Source: an uncultured bacterium (lineage in GTDB: Bacteria > Bacillota > Clostridia > Oscillospirales > Butyricicoccaceae). From it: a DNA stretch of 11,024 nt. A program made the position numbers and the translations under genes. This document shows positions 5,386 to 11,024 of this stretch, one piece after another (the stretch's first letter is position 1; every line of letters starts with the position of its first letter). The DNA is taken from NCBI GenBank assembly GCA_905215125.1, contig CAJMOV010000038.1:1-11024 (forward strand). Reading direction: 5' to 3'. Under the pieces are notes generated by a model, which had not been told where the DNA came from, ran no database searches, and saw only the letters and a program-made list of their open reading frames with translations.

Positions 5386-5958
5386 ATGGAGCTGCTGCGG
5401 CAGGCCATCCGTGAGCGCGCCGTCGTCCGCCCGGGCGACGTTTTGAAGGTGGACAGCTTTCTGAACCATCAGCTGGATATTCATCTGCTCAACGAAATCG
5501 GCAAAGAGTTTTACCACCGCTTTGGGGACAAGGGTATTACCAAGATTTTGACCATTGAGGCGTCGGGCATTGCAATTGCCGCCATTACAGCGCAGTATTT
5601 TGACGTGCCGGTGCTGTTTGCCAAAAAGAATCAGACCAAAAACCTTGACGGCGAGCTTATTTCCGCGCCCGTCACCTCCTTTACGCATGGCAGGACGTAC
5701 GACGTCACTGTCGAGCGCAAGTTCCTGACTGCGCAGGACAGGGTTTTGATTGTTGACGATTTCCTTGCAAAGGGCAGCGCCCTTTCCGGTCTGTGCGATA
5801 TCGTCGAAAAATCCGACGCACAGATCGGCGGTATCGGCATTGTCATCGAAAAGGGCTTTGACACCGGCGGGACGCTTATCCGTGCGCGTGGATATGATTT
5901 GCAGTCCCTTGTAAGCATTGCAAAAATGACGGACAGTGAAGTTGTTTTTGCAAAATGA
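5386..5958 (+). CDS. xpt: Xanthine phosphoribosyltransferase
   Basis: 190 aa, the usual length. Xpt joins xanthine to PRPP to make XMP in purine salvage, in the cytoplasm. The N-terminal block VLKVDSFLNHQLD (19-31) is diagnostic for Xpt, and TIEASGIAIA (56-65), the PRPP-binding VLIVDDFLAKG (120-130) and GIGIVIEKGF (149-158) match B. subtilis Xpt closely. GGGGGAG precedes the ATG, which is 13 nt after the E2-like stop codon. In Bacilli xpt often has its own purine riboswitch; here there is no room for one, so expression probably depends on the upstream promoter. It is the last gene before an AT-rich spacer. Confidence 0.95.
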   Translation: MELLRQAIRERAVVRPGDVLKVDSFLNHQLDIHLLNEIGKEFYHRFGDKGITKILTIEASGIAIAAITAQYFDVPVLFAKKNQTKNLDGELISAPVTSFTHGRTYDVTVERKFLTAQDRVLIVDDFLAKGSALSGLCDIVEKSDAQIGGIGIVIEKGFDTGGTLIRARGYDLQSLVSIAKMTDSEVVFAK

Positions 5959-6010
5959 GCTGCATTAAGTCATTTTTCCTTATTTTACAGCGGTGGTTGG
6001 GCAACGATGG

Positions 6011-6039
6011 TTGATTTTTGACATTGATATTTTTTTAAA
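6011..6039 (+). promoter_or_regulatory. Candidate glnN promoter
   Basis: -35-like TTGATT (6011-6016), a 17-nt spacer and TTTAAA (6034-6039) lie in a markedly AT-rich spacer. A perfect TTGACA also sits at 6018-6023 but has no good -10 at the right distance. Either way transcription would start upstream of the terminator hairpin at 6052-6084. Confidence 0.4.
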
Positions 6040-6051
6040 AGTCTTTTTAGC

Positions 6052-6091
6052 TAAACCTCTTGCAAAACGGCTGCAAGGGGTTTATTATTTT
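6052..6091 (+). terminator. Intrinsic terminator in the glnN leader (candidate attenuator)
   Basis: A 13-bp stem (6052-6064 with 6072-6084, one T-G pair) around the loop AAACGGC is followed directly by TTATTTT. This is a full intrinsic terminator for plus-strand transcription. It ends the xpt transcript, but it also lies only about 33 nt before the glnN ATG with no promoter between, so glnN transcription must read through it or a factor must prevent it forming. Confidence 0.88.
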
Positions 6092-6108
6092 CCCATCAAG
6101 AAATATGC

Positions 6109-6114
6109 GGGAGG
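6109..6114 (+). promoter_or_regulatory. Ribosome binding site of glnN
   Basis: GGGAGG lies directly against an ATG at 6115, too close to serve it, and 9 nt before the ATG at 6124 (6 nt before a GTG at 6121). This favours translation from 6124 rather than 6115. Confidence 0.7.
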
Positions 6115-6123
6115 ATGTTCGTG

Positions 6124-8235
6124 ATGTATGACAAAGAAGCCGATTCCATTGTTGAAATGTATGCGTCAAAGGCCTTTAACGACGCTGCGATGCGCAAATA
6201 TCTGCCAGGGGACACATATAAACAGCTGAAAAAGACCATCGATCGCGGCAGGCCGCTGGACACCTCCCTGGCGGATATTGTCGCCAACGGCATGAAGCGC
6301 TGGGCGCTGGACATGGGCGCTACCCATTTTACCCACTGGTTCCAGCCCATGAACGGCTTTACCGCGGAAAAGCATGATTCTTTTATCAACCCCATCGGCG
6401 ACGGCGGGATCATCATGACCTTTTCCGGCAAGGAGCTGGTGCGCGGCGAATCGGACGCGTCGTCCTTCCCTTCCGGCGGGCTGCGCGCCACCTTTGAGGC
6501 GCGCGGGTATACGACATGGGACTGTACCTCCCCCGCTTTTGTCAAAGACAAAACCCTGTACATCCCCACCTGCTTTTGCTCCTTTACTGGCGAGGTGCTG
6601 GACAAAAAAACCCCGCTCCTGCGCTCGATGGAAGCGCTCAGCGGCCAGTGCCTGCGCCTGCTGCGTCTGATGGGGGACAACGAAGCCGAGCGCGTCGTCG
6701 CCATGGCGGGGGCCGAGCAGGAATACTTTTTGATCGATAAGGAGCTGTTTAACCGCCGGCGCGACCTGGTGCTGTGCGGCCGCACCCTGTTTGGGGCCAA
6801 GCCCTCCAAGGGGCAGGAGCTGGACGACCACTATTACGGCAATATCAAGGAAAACGTCATGGACTTTATGCGCGACGTCGATCATGAGCTGTGGGCCCTT
6901 GGCGTTCCGGCCAGAACAGAGCACAACGAAGCGGCGCCCTCACAGCATGAGCTGGCGCCGGTCTATTCTACCGTCAACATTGCCAGCGATCAGAACCAGC
7001 TGATCATGGAGACGCTGAAAAAAGTGGCGCAGCGTAAAAACCTCGTCTGCCTTCTGCATGAAAAGCCCTTTGCGGGCGTCAATGGTTCGGGCAAGCACAA
7101 CAACTGGTCGGTCAATGTCGACGGTAAAAAAAGCCTGCTCAACCAGGGCAAGACGCCGGCGGACAACGCGCAGTTCCTCATTTTCCTAACCGCGGTGCTG
7201 TGGGCCGTCGACGAATACGCCGACCTGCTGCGCGTCACCATTGCAGGCGCGGGTAACGACCACCGCCTGGGCGGGAACGAGGCGCCGCCGGCCATTGTCT
7301 CTGTCTTTTTGGGGGACATGCTGACCGACATTTTGACAGAAATCGAGACAGGGGGGAAATCCAACCTGCGCCAGGGCGGCAGCATCCAAATCGGCGTCAC
7401 CACCATTCCTGATTTGCCCAAGGATATTTCCGACCGCAACCGCACATCGCCATTCGCCTTTACCGGGAACAAATTCGAGTTCCGTATGCTGGGCGCGTCC
7501 ATGAGCATTGCCGACTGCAATACGGTGCTCAACGTCATTGTCGCTGAAATTCTCAGCCGCATTTCCGACCGGCTGGAAAAGGCGGACGATGTCAACGCGG
7601 AGGTGCACGATATCATCCGGGATATCATGCGCCAGCACAAGCGCATTATCTTCAACGGGAACAACTATTCGGAGGAATGGCGGGAGGAGGCGGCGCGCCG
7701 CGGCCTGCCGCGCTGCGACTGCTCGGTTGACGCGGCTGAAGCCCTTATTGCCCCCAAGAACGTCGAGGTGTTTGAAAAATTCGGCGTCCTGTCCAGGAAA
7801 GAGCTGGAGGCCCGCTATGAAATACGGCACGAGGGCTACAGCAAGGTCATCAATGTAGAGGCCCTTGCCATGCTGGAGATGGCCAAGCGCGAGATCCTAC
7901 CGGCCGTTATCAAATACATCAGCTTTGTCGCAGGTGGGCTTAACGCCGTCAGGGAAACGGGGCTGACTGTTGATATCACGGCGCAGTCGGGGCTTTTGAA
8001 GGATTTGTCGGCAGCGGCTGGCCAGTTCAAGACGGCCATTGCCAAGCTGGAAAAGGCGCTGGAAAAGGCCCCCGGGCAGGAAAGCGCCGCCGAGCGCGCC
8101 CACTATTACCACGATAAGGTGGTCTCCGCCATGGAAAGCCTGCGCGAGGTCGGCGACCGGCTGGAGATTATGGTGGGCGAGGAATACTGGCCCATGCCGA
8201 CCTATGCCGAGCTGCTGTTCGGCATCCGCAGCTGA
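6124..8235 (+). CDS. glnN: Glutamine synthetase type III
   Basis: 703 aa from the ATG at 6124; the ATG at 6115 would add three residues but abuts the RBS. The enzyme condenses glutamate and ammonia with ATP to glutamine, the main ammonium assimilation step. GSIII subunits are about 700 aa, much longer than GSI, and form dodecamers. Family marks visible: DMGATHFTHWFQPMNGFT (63-80), EKHDSF (82-87), FPSGG (115-119), AEQEYF (197-202), EHNEAAPSQHELAPVY (266-281), the ATP/glutamate-site NGSGKHNNWS (320-329), NDHRLGGNEAPPA (378-390) and FEFRMLGAS (451-459). The C-terminal region (about 620-690) is helical, as in other GSIII. The sequence looks intact. It follows a leader terminator, which suggests nitrogen-responsive attenuation, and precedes dcd by 54 nt. 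Confidence 0.96.
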   Translation: MYDKEADSIVEMYASKAFNDAAMRKYLPGDTYKQLKKTIDRGRPLDTSLADIVANGMKRWALDMGATHFTHWFQPMNGFTAEKHDSFINPIGDGGIIMTFSGKELVRGESDASSFPSGGLRATFEARGYTTWDCTSPAFVKDKTLYIPTCFCSFTGEVLDKKTPLLRSMEALSGQCLRLLRLMGDNEAERVVAMAGAEQEYFLIDKELFNRRRDLVLCGRTLFGAKPSKGQELDDHYYGNIKENVMDFMRDVDHELWALGVPARTEHNEAAPSQHELAPVYSTVNIASDQNQLIMETLKKVAQRKNLVCLLHEKPFAGVNGSGKHNNWSVNVDGKKSLLNQGKTPADNAQFLIFLTAVLWAVDEYADLLRVTIAGAGNDHRLGGNEAPPAIVSVFLGDMLTDILTEIETGGKSNLRQGGSIQIGVTTIPDLPKDISDRNRTSPFAFTGNKFEFRMLGASMSIADCNTVLNVIVAEILSRISDRLEKADDVNAEVHDIIRDIMRQHKRIIFNGNNYSEEWREEAARRGLPRCDCSVDAAEALIAPKNVEVFEKFGVLSRKELEARYEIRHEGYSKVINVEALAMLEMAKREILPAVIKYISFVAGGLNAVRETGLTVDITAQSGLLKDLSAAAGQFKTAIAKLEKALEKAPGQESAAERAHYYHDKVVSAMESLREVGDRLEIMVGEEYWPMPTYAELLFGIRS

Positions 8236-8238
8236 GCA

Positions 8239-8268
8239 GGGAAAGAGACCGCGCGGTTTCCCTTTCCC
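8239..8268 (+). other. Hairpin between glnN and dcd
   Basis: GGGAAA/TTTCCC and GAGACC/GGTTTC (one G-T pair) stack around a CC bulge and a GCGC loop, giving about 12 bp starting 3 nt after the glnN stop. No T-run follows, so it is a weak terminator at best. It may protect the glnN message or lower dcd expression. Confidence 0.5.
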
Positions 8269-8289
8269 ATTGGGCAAACGGAGGATAGC

Positions 8290-8829
8290 ATGATATTGTC
8301 AGACAAGACCATTTTGGATATGCTGGAAAGCGGCGCGCTGAAAATTACGCCGCTGGACAGGGAACAGGTACAGCCGGCCAGCGTCGATGTGCGGCTGGGC
8401 AGCACGTTCAGCGTTGTAGAGGATTCCCCGGCCGGCGTCGTCACGCTGGAGCACGAAATACGGTATAAAACCATCACAAGCGACACCTATGTCCTACTGC
8501 CCAACCAGTTTGTACTGGCGACAACCATGGAATACATCGACCTTCCCGATAACCTGACCGCTTTTGTTGAGGGAAGGAGCTCGCTTGGGCGGATGGGCCT
8601 GTTCATCCAGAATGCGGGATGGGTTGACCCCGGCTTCCAGGGGGAAATCACGCTTGAGCTTTACAATGCCAACCGCTGCGCGATTGAGCTGAAGGCGGGA
8701 CGGCGGGTGGGGCAGCTGGTCTTCGCCAGGATGGATGAGGCCGCAGACAGGCCCTATCGGGGGAAATATCAGGGACAGCGCGGCGCCACAGGGTCGAAAG
8801 CCTTTCTGGACAGCGAAAACAAGCGTTAA
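8290..8829 (+). CDS. dcd: dCTP deaminase
   Basis: 179 aa, normal length. The enzyme converts dCTP to dUTP (or directly to dUMP in bifunctional members) on the way to dTMP. It shows the trimeric dUTPase-fold pattern: QPASVDVRLG (28-37), EGRSSLGRMGL (94-104, with the RSSxGR phosphate-binding motif), QNAGWVDPGFQGEITLEL (107-124, where E123 aligns with the catalytic Glu of E. coli Dcd), GRRVGQLVF (137-145) and the C-terminal YRGKYQGQRGATGS (156-169) that closes over the nucleotide. GGAGG lies 5 nt before the ATG. Whether it is mono- or bifunctional cannot be decided by eye. It is followed at once by a strong terminator. Confidence 0.94.
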   Translation: MILSDKTILDMLESGALKITPLDREQVQPASVDVRLGSTFSVVEDSPAGVVTLEHEIRYKTITSDTYVLLPNQFVLATTMEYIDLPDNLTAFVEGRSSLGRMGLFIQNAGWVDPGFQGEITLELYNANRCAIELKAGRRVGQLVFARMDEAADRPYRGKYQGQRGATGSKAFLDSENKR

Positions 8830-8854
8830 AAAAGAGGCCGCGCGGCCTCTTTTT
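8829..8854. terminator. Perfect bidirectional terminator between dcd and the SDR gene
   Basis: AAAAAGAGGCC-GCGC-GGCCTCTTTTT is an 11-bp perfect inverted repeat whose ends supply T-runs on both strands. Its first A is the last base of the dcd stop codon, and the SDR stop codon (minus strand) is 9 nt away on the other side, so it ends both convergent genes. Confidence 0.95.
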
Positions 8855-8862
8855 GCTCCTGA

Positions 8863-9597
8863 TTAAACCAGTACCATACCGCCGTTGGGGCTGATGACCT
8901 GACCGGTCAGGTAACCGGCGGAGTCGGAAGCCAGAAAGGCGACGACCTCGGCAACCTCCCTGGCGGCGCCCAGACGGCCGAGGGGGATCTGCCCGCAGAG
9001 CTCTGCGCGGTCCCTGTCGTCCAGGTGGGCGCACATTTCGGTGTCAATGACGCCGGGGGCGACGCAGTTGACCGTGACGCCCGACGGCCCCGCTTCCTGC
9101 GCGAGGGCACGGGTAAGGCCAATGACGCCCGCCTTGGCGGCAGAATAATGCACCTCGCAGGAGGCGCCCTGGATGCCCCAGATAGACGACAGCGTGATAA
9201 TACGTCCTGATTTGCGGGAGATCATGGCGGGAAGAAAGGCCTGGCAGCAGTAAAAAACACCGCTGAGATCGACGCCTATCATGCGCTGCCAGTCGTCGTC
9301 GGTAATGTCGGTAAAGAGCTTTTGCTGGGCGACGCCGGCATTGCAGACCAGAAGCTGCGGGGGGCCGAAGCGGGCGTTTACGGCGTCCCGCAGGGAGAAG
9401 ACGGCCTGGCGATCGGCGACGTCGGCGGGAAAAATTTCAGCGTCGCAGCCCATGGAACGGATGCGCTGGCACAGACCACGGGCTTCGGCAGCGCTTTTGT
9501 TGTAGTGTAACGCAAGGCTCCAGCCGTCGCGCGCCAGGCGCAGGGCCGTTTCATATCCGATTCCCCGGCTGCTGCCGGTGATGACGGCGGTTTTCAT
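8863..9597 (-). CDS. SDR-family reductase (FabG-like; possibly EF-P 5-aminopentanone reductase YmfI)
   Basis: 244 aa, a classical short-chain dehydrogenase, NAD(P)H-dependent, cytoplasmic. It shows TGSSRGIG (7-14, cofactor loop), ADV (58-60), NAG (86-88), the catalytic Ser in LSSIWG (S138), YSAAK (Y151, K155) and NCVAPGVIDTEM (177-188). As I recall, the combination QQKLFTDIT (91-99) with SSIWGIQGASCEVHYSAAKAG (137-157) is typical of clostridial proteins annotated as YmfI, which reduces the modification on elongation factor P. It is not in a fatty-acid cluster, which fits YmfI better than FabG. A longer in-frame reading to 9813 lacks support; the ATG at 9597 has GGGAGGG 6-7 nt upstream and a promoter just before it. 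Confidence 0.87.
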   Translation of the reverse strand: MKTAVITGSSRGIGYETALRLARDGWSLALHYNKSAAEARGLCQRIRSMGCDAEIFPADVADRQAVFSLRDAVNARFGPPQLLVCNAGVAQQKLFTDITDDDWQRMIGVDLSGVFYCCQAFLPAMISRKSGRIITLSSIWGIQGASCEVHYSAAKAGVIGLTRALAQEAGPSGVTVNCVAPGVIDTEMCAHLDDRDRAELCGQIPLGRLGAAREVAEVVAFLASDSAGYLTGQVISPNGGMVLV

Positions 9598-9615
9598 ATA
9601 TATCCCTCCCGTCCC

Positions 9616-9643
9616 AGTATAGCACAGGGAAAGCAAAAAACAA
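9616..9643 (-). promoter_or_regulatory. Promoter of the SDR gene
   Basis: The minus strand has -35 TTGTTT (9638-9643), a 16-nt spacer and -10 TATACT (9616-9621) preceded by TGC (extended -10). The leader would be only about 12-15 nt. The -35 overlaps the T-run of the upstream DUF378 terminator. Confidence 0.75.
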
Positions 9644-9667
9644 AGACGCCCGGACGGGGCGCCTTTG
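9635..9667 (-). terminator. Intrinsic terminator of the DUF378 gene
   Basis: On the minus strand CAAAGGCGCCC pairs with GGGCGTCTTTG (11 bp, one G-T) around a 5-nt loop, followed by TTTTTTG (9635-9640). It lies 15 nt after the DUF378 stop codon. Confidence 0.9.
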
Positions 9668-9682
9668 AGAAAGGCTGCAAAA

Positions 9683-9886
9683 TCAGGCGTCGCGGCCATC
9701 CAGCCGGCGGAAAAGCAGGGAAATGCACCACAGGCCGGCAATGCCCACCAGGGTGTAGACAATGCGGCTGCCGATAGCGGCCTGGCCGCCGAAAATGGCG
9801 GCAACCAGATCAAAGCCGAAAATGCCGATGCTGCCCCAGTTGAGCGCGCCGATGATGACCAGCGCCAAAGCGATTTTGTGAATCAT
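9683..9886 (-). CDS. DUF378 small membrane protein (YuzA-like)
   Basis: 67 aa. It has two likely transmembrane helices (about 4-22 and 42-60) and the family-typical GALNWG (13-18) and GFDLVAAIFG (24-33) motifs. Its function is unknown. The ATG at 9886 has GGAG 8 nt upstream. The frame stays open to an ATG at 10021, giving a 112-aa version with an extra hydrophobic segment, but no RBS is seen there and the extension does not resemble the family. It is monocistronic: its own terminator follows and the SDR gene has its own promoter. Confidence 0.82.
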   Translation of the reverse strand: MIHKIALALVIIGALNWGSIGIFGFDLVAAIFGGQAAIGSRIVYTLVGIAGLWCISLLFRRLDGRDA

Positions 9887-10015
9887 GGAATTGGCTCCGT
9901 TTCTCCGTGCGCGAGTATTTTTCTGTCCGCACCGCCGCACCGCACGGAAAGCGGCAGTCACAGCGGTAATGTACAGTATTCCCATTGCGGGGACAAACAT
10001 ACGGGTTGTTTTTTC

Positions 10016-10044
10016 TTTCATGATGGGAAGAAATATGATATGAT
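10016..10044 (+). promoter_or_regulatory. Weak candidate promoter for the DUF362 gene
   Basis: Two overlapping -10-like TATGAT boxes (10034-10039 and 10039-10044) lie in the only AT-rich patch upstream of the gene. The matching -35 regions (TTTTCT at 10011 or TTTCAT at 10016, each 17 nt away) are poor. Confidence 0.35.
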
Positions 10045-10112
10045 AAAAATAAAAAAGTGCGTTTGCGCAAGCGCTGAGGCCGTTTGGTCGCCGCGGGCGC
10101 GGGAGTGAGGCT

Positions 10113-11024
10113 ATGGACAGACAAGTTTTTACGGCGGCCTGCGCCGATTATACGCCGGACGCTGTGCGCCGTGCAGCTGTGCGGATGCTGGCTGCCTTTG
10201 GCGGCGCGGAGAGCTTTTTGAAAAAAGGGCGCCGCGTCGTCATCAAACCCAATTTGCTGATGGCGCGCCAGCCAGAGGGGGCGACGACGACCCATCCCGA
10301 GGTGGTGGAAGCGGTGGCGGCCCTGTTCACGGAAGCGGGCGCCACCGTCATCATCGCCGACAGCCCGGGCGGGCCGTATAATGCACTGACGCTGCAGCGC
10401 GTTTACCGCGCCTGCGGCATGGAGGAAGCGGCCAGGCGAAGCGGCGCGCGCCTAAATAAGGATTGCTCCAGCCAAAAGGTAGAGTTTGACGGAATGAGAA
10501 AGCGCGAGTTTGATATCCTGACCCCTGTTTTGCAGGCCGATGTTCTAATTAACATCGGCAAAATGAAGACCCATATGCTGACTTATTTTACAGGCGCAGT
10601 CAAAAATTGCTATGGAGCAGTACCCGGGCTGACTAAGGCGGCGTATCACTCCAGGCTGCCGGGACAGCAGGAGTTTTGCCGTATGCTGGTCGACCTGTGC
10701 CGCTGCGTTGCGCCCGATTTATCCATTATAGACGGCGTAGAGGGGATGGACGGACGAGGGCCGTCAGGTGGGCGTGTGCGCCGCGCCGGGGTGCTCATCG
10801 CCTCGCGCAACCCGTTTGCGGTCGATCTGGCGGCCATGCACATCTGCGGCCTGACGCCCGAGCGTTCACCGGTACATACCTTCGCGTCGGCGCAGGGGCT
10901 GACGCCGGCGCATCCCGACGGCCTGGAAATGACAGGGGACTGTGTACCCCCGCTGTCCGAGCCTTTTTGGCCGCCCGCCGGAAAGGGGTCGGGCAGGGAA
11001 AGCGTCAGCAACCGCCTGCCGGCG
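10113..11024 (+). CDS. DUF362 domain protein, C-terminus beyond the window
   Basis: 304 codons are visible from the ATG at 10113 (GGGAG 8 nt upstream), open to the last base, so the 3' end is missing. DUF362 marks: IKPNLLMARQPEGATTTHPE (44-63), IADSPGGP (81-88), LINIGKMKTHMLTYFTGAVK (145-164) continuing NCYGAVPG (165-172), and IDGVEGMDGRGPSGG (206-220). The family is of uncertain function; many members end in a 4Fe-4S ferredoxin domain, which would lie beyond the right edge. Several cysteines are visible but no CxxCxxC cluster yet. It is transcribed divergently from the DUF378 gene. Confidence 0.9.
   Translation, partial: MDRQVFTAACADYTPDAVRRAAVRMLAAFGGAESFLKKGRRVVIKPNLLMARQPEGATTTHPEVVEAVAALFTEAGATVIIADSPGGPYNALTLQRVYRACGMEEAARRSGARLNKDCSSQKVEFDGMRKREFDILTPVLQADVLINIGKMKTHMLTYFTGAVKNCYGAVPGLTKAAYHSRLPGQQEFCRMLVDLCRCVAPDLSIIDGVEGMDGRGPSGGRVRRAGVLIASRNPFAVDLAAMHICGLTPERSPVHTFASAQGLTPAHPDGLEMTGDCVPPLSEPFWPPAGKGSGRESVSNRLPA

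Noticed and set aside
4527..5408. 293-aa minus-strand open frame opposite the E2-like gene
   Set aside because: It has no RBS or recognisable domain; the plus-strand product shows clear family blocks.
5959..6060. TnrA/GlnR-type operator upstream of glnN
   Set aside because: No TGTNA-N7-TNACA match was found in the AT-rich spacer.
1..11024. CRISPR array, insertion sequence or phage module
   Set aside because: No regularly spaced repeats, terminal inverted repeats with a transposase, or phage-type genes were found.

Overview
The window looks like a stretch of ordinary chromosome from a GC-rich Firmicute of class Clostridia. This is inferred from strong GGAGG-type ribosome binding sites, a large type III glutamine synthetase, a DivIVA-like coiled-coil protein with the FGGF-x-KKDV start common in clostridia, a DUF378 membrane protein, and Gram-positive style promoters and hairpin-plus-T-run terminators. 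There is no transposase, integrase, phage gene or CRISPR array.

Region 1 (1-2901) is mostly on the minus strand. After a short unidentified plus-strand coding fragment at the left edge come, in minus-strand transcription order, an AAC(6')-I-like GNAT acetyltransferase, a tRNA-Arg(CCG) with its own textbook promoter, tcdA (tRNA t6A37 cyclisation), and a membrane-anchored NodB-type polysaccharide deacetylase whose RBS overlaps the tcdA stop codon.

Region 2 (2902-5958) starts with an intergenic region holding an extended -10 promoter and a roughly 210-nt leader with base-pairing potential. A tightly spaced plus-strand gene set follows: a thioredoxin-like protein with WSAPC instead of WCxxC, a DivIVA-like coiled-coil protein, a stand-alone E2/chloramphenicol-acetyltransferase-fold protein with DERFCDG instead of DHRxxDG, and xpt (xanthine phosphoribosyltransferase). 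The first three are the least understood part of the window: two proteins with altered active sites beside a coiled-coil protein.

Region 3 (5959-8854) carries glnN (type III glutamine synthetase) and dcd (dCTP deaminase). A very good intrinsic terminator sits only about 33 nt upstream of the glnN start, leaving no room for a promoter behind it. glnN expression must therefore pass through that terminator, which suggests attenuation control. A perfect 11-bp bidirectional terminator closes dcd and the convergent SDR gene.

Region 4 (8855-11024) has, on the minus strand, a DUF378 membrane protein and an SDR-family reductase (FabG-like or YmfI-like) whose promoter -35 overlaps the DUF378 terminator. 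A divergent plus-strand DUF362 protein runs off the right edge.

The housekeeping calls (tcdA, xpt, glnN, dcd, SDR, tRNA) are firm. Functions for the thioredoxin-like, coiled-coil and E2-like proteins are not known from sequence. No clearly new defence or mobile system is visible; the best candidates for new biology are the altered-active-site gene set and the glnN leader.
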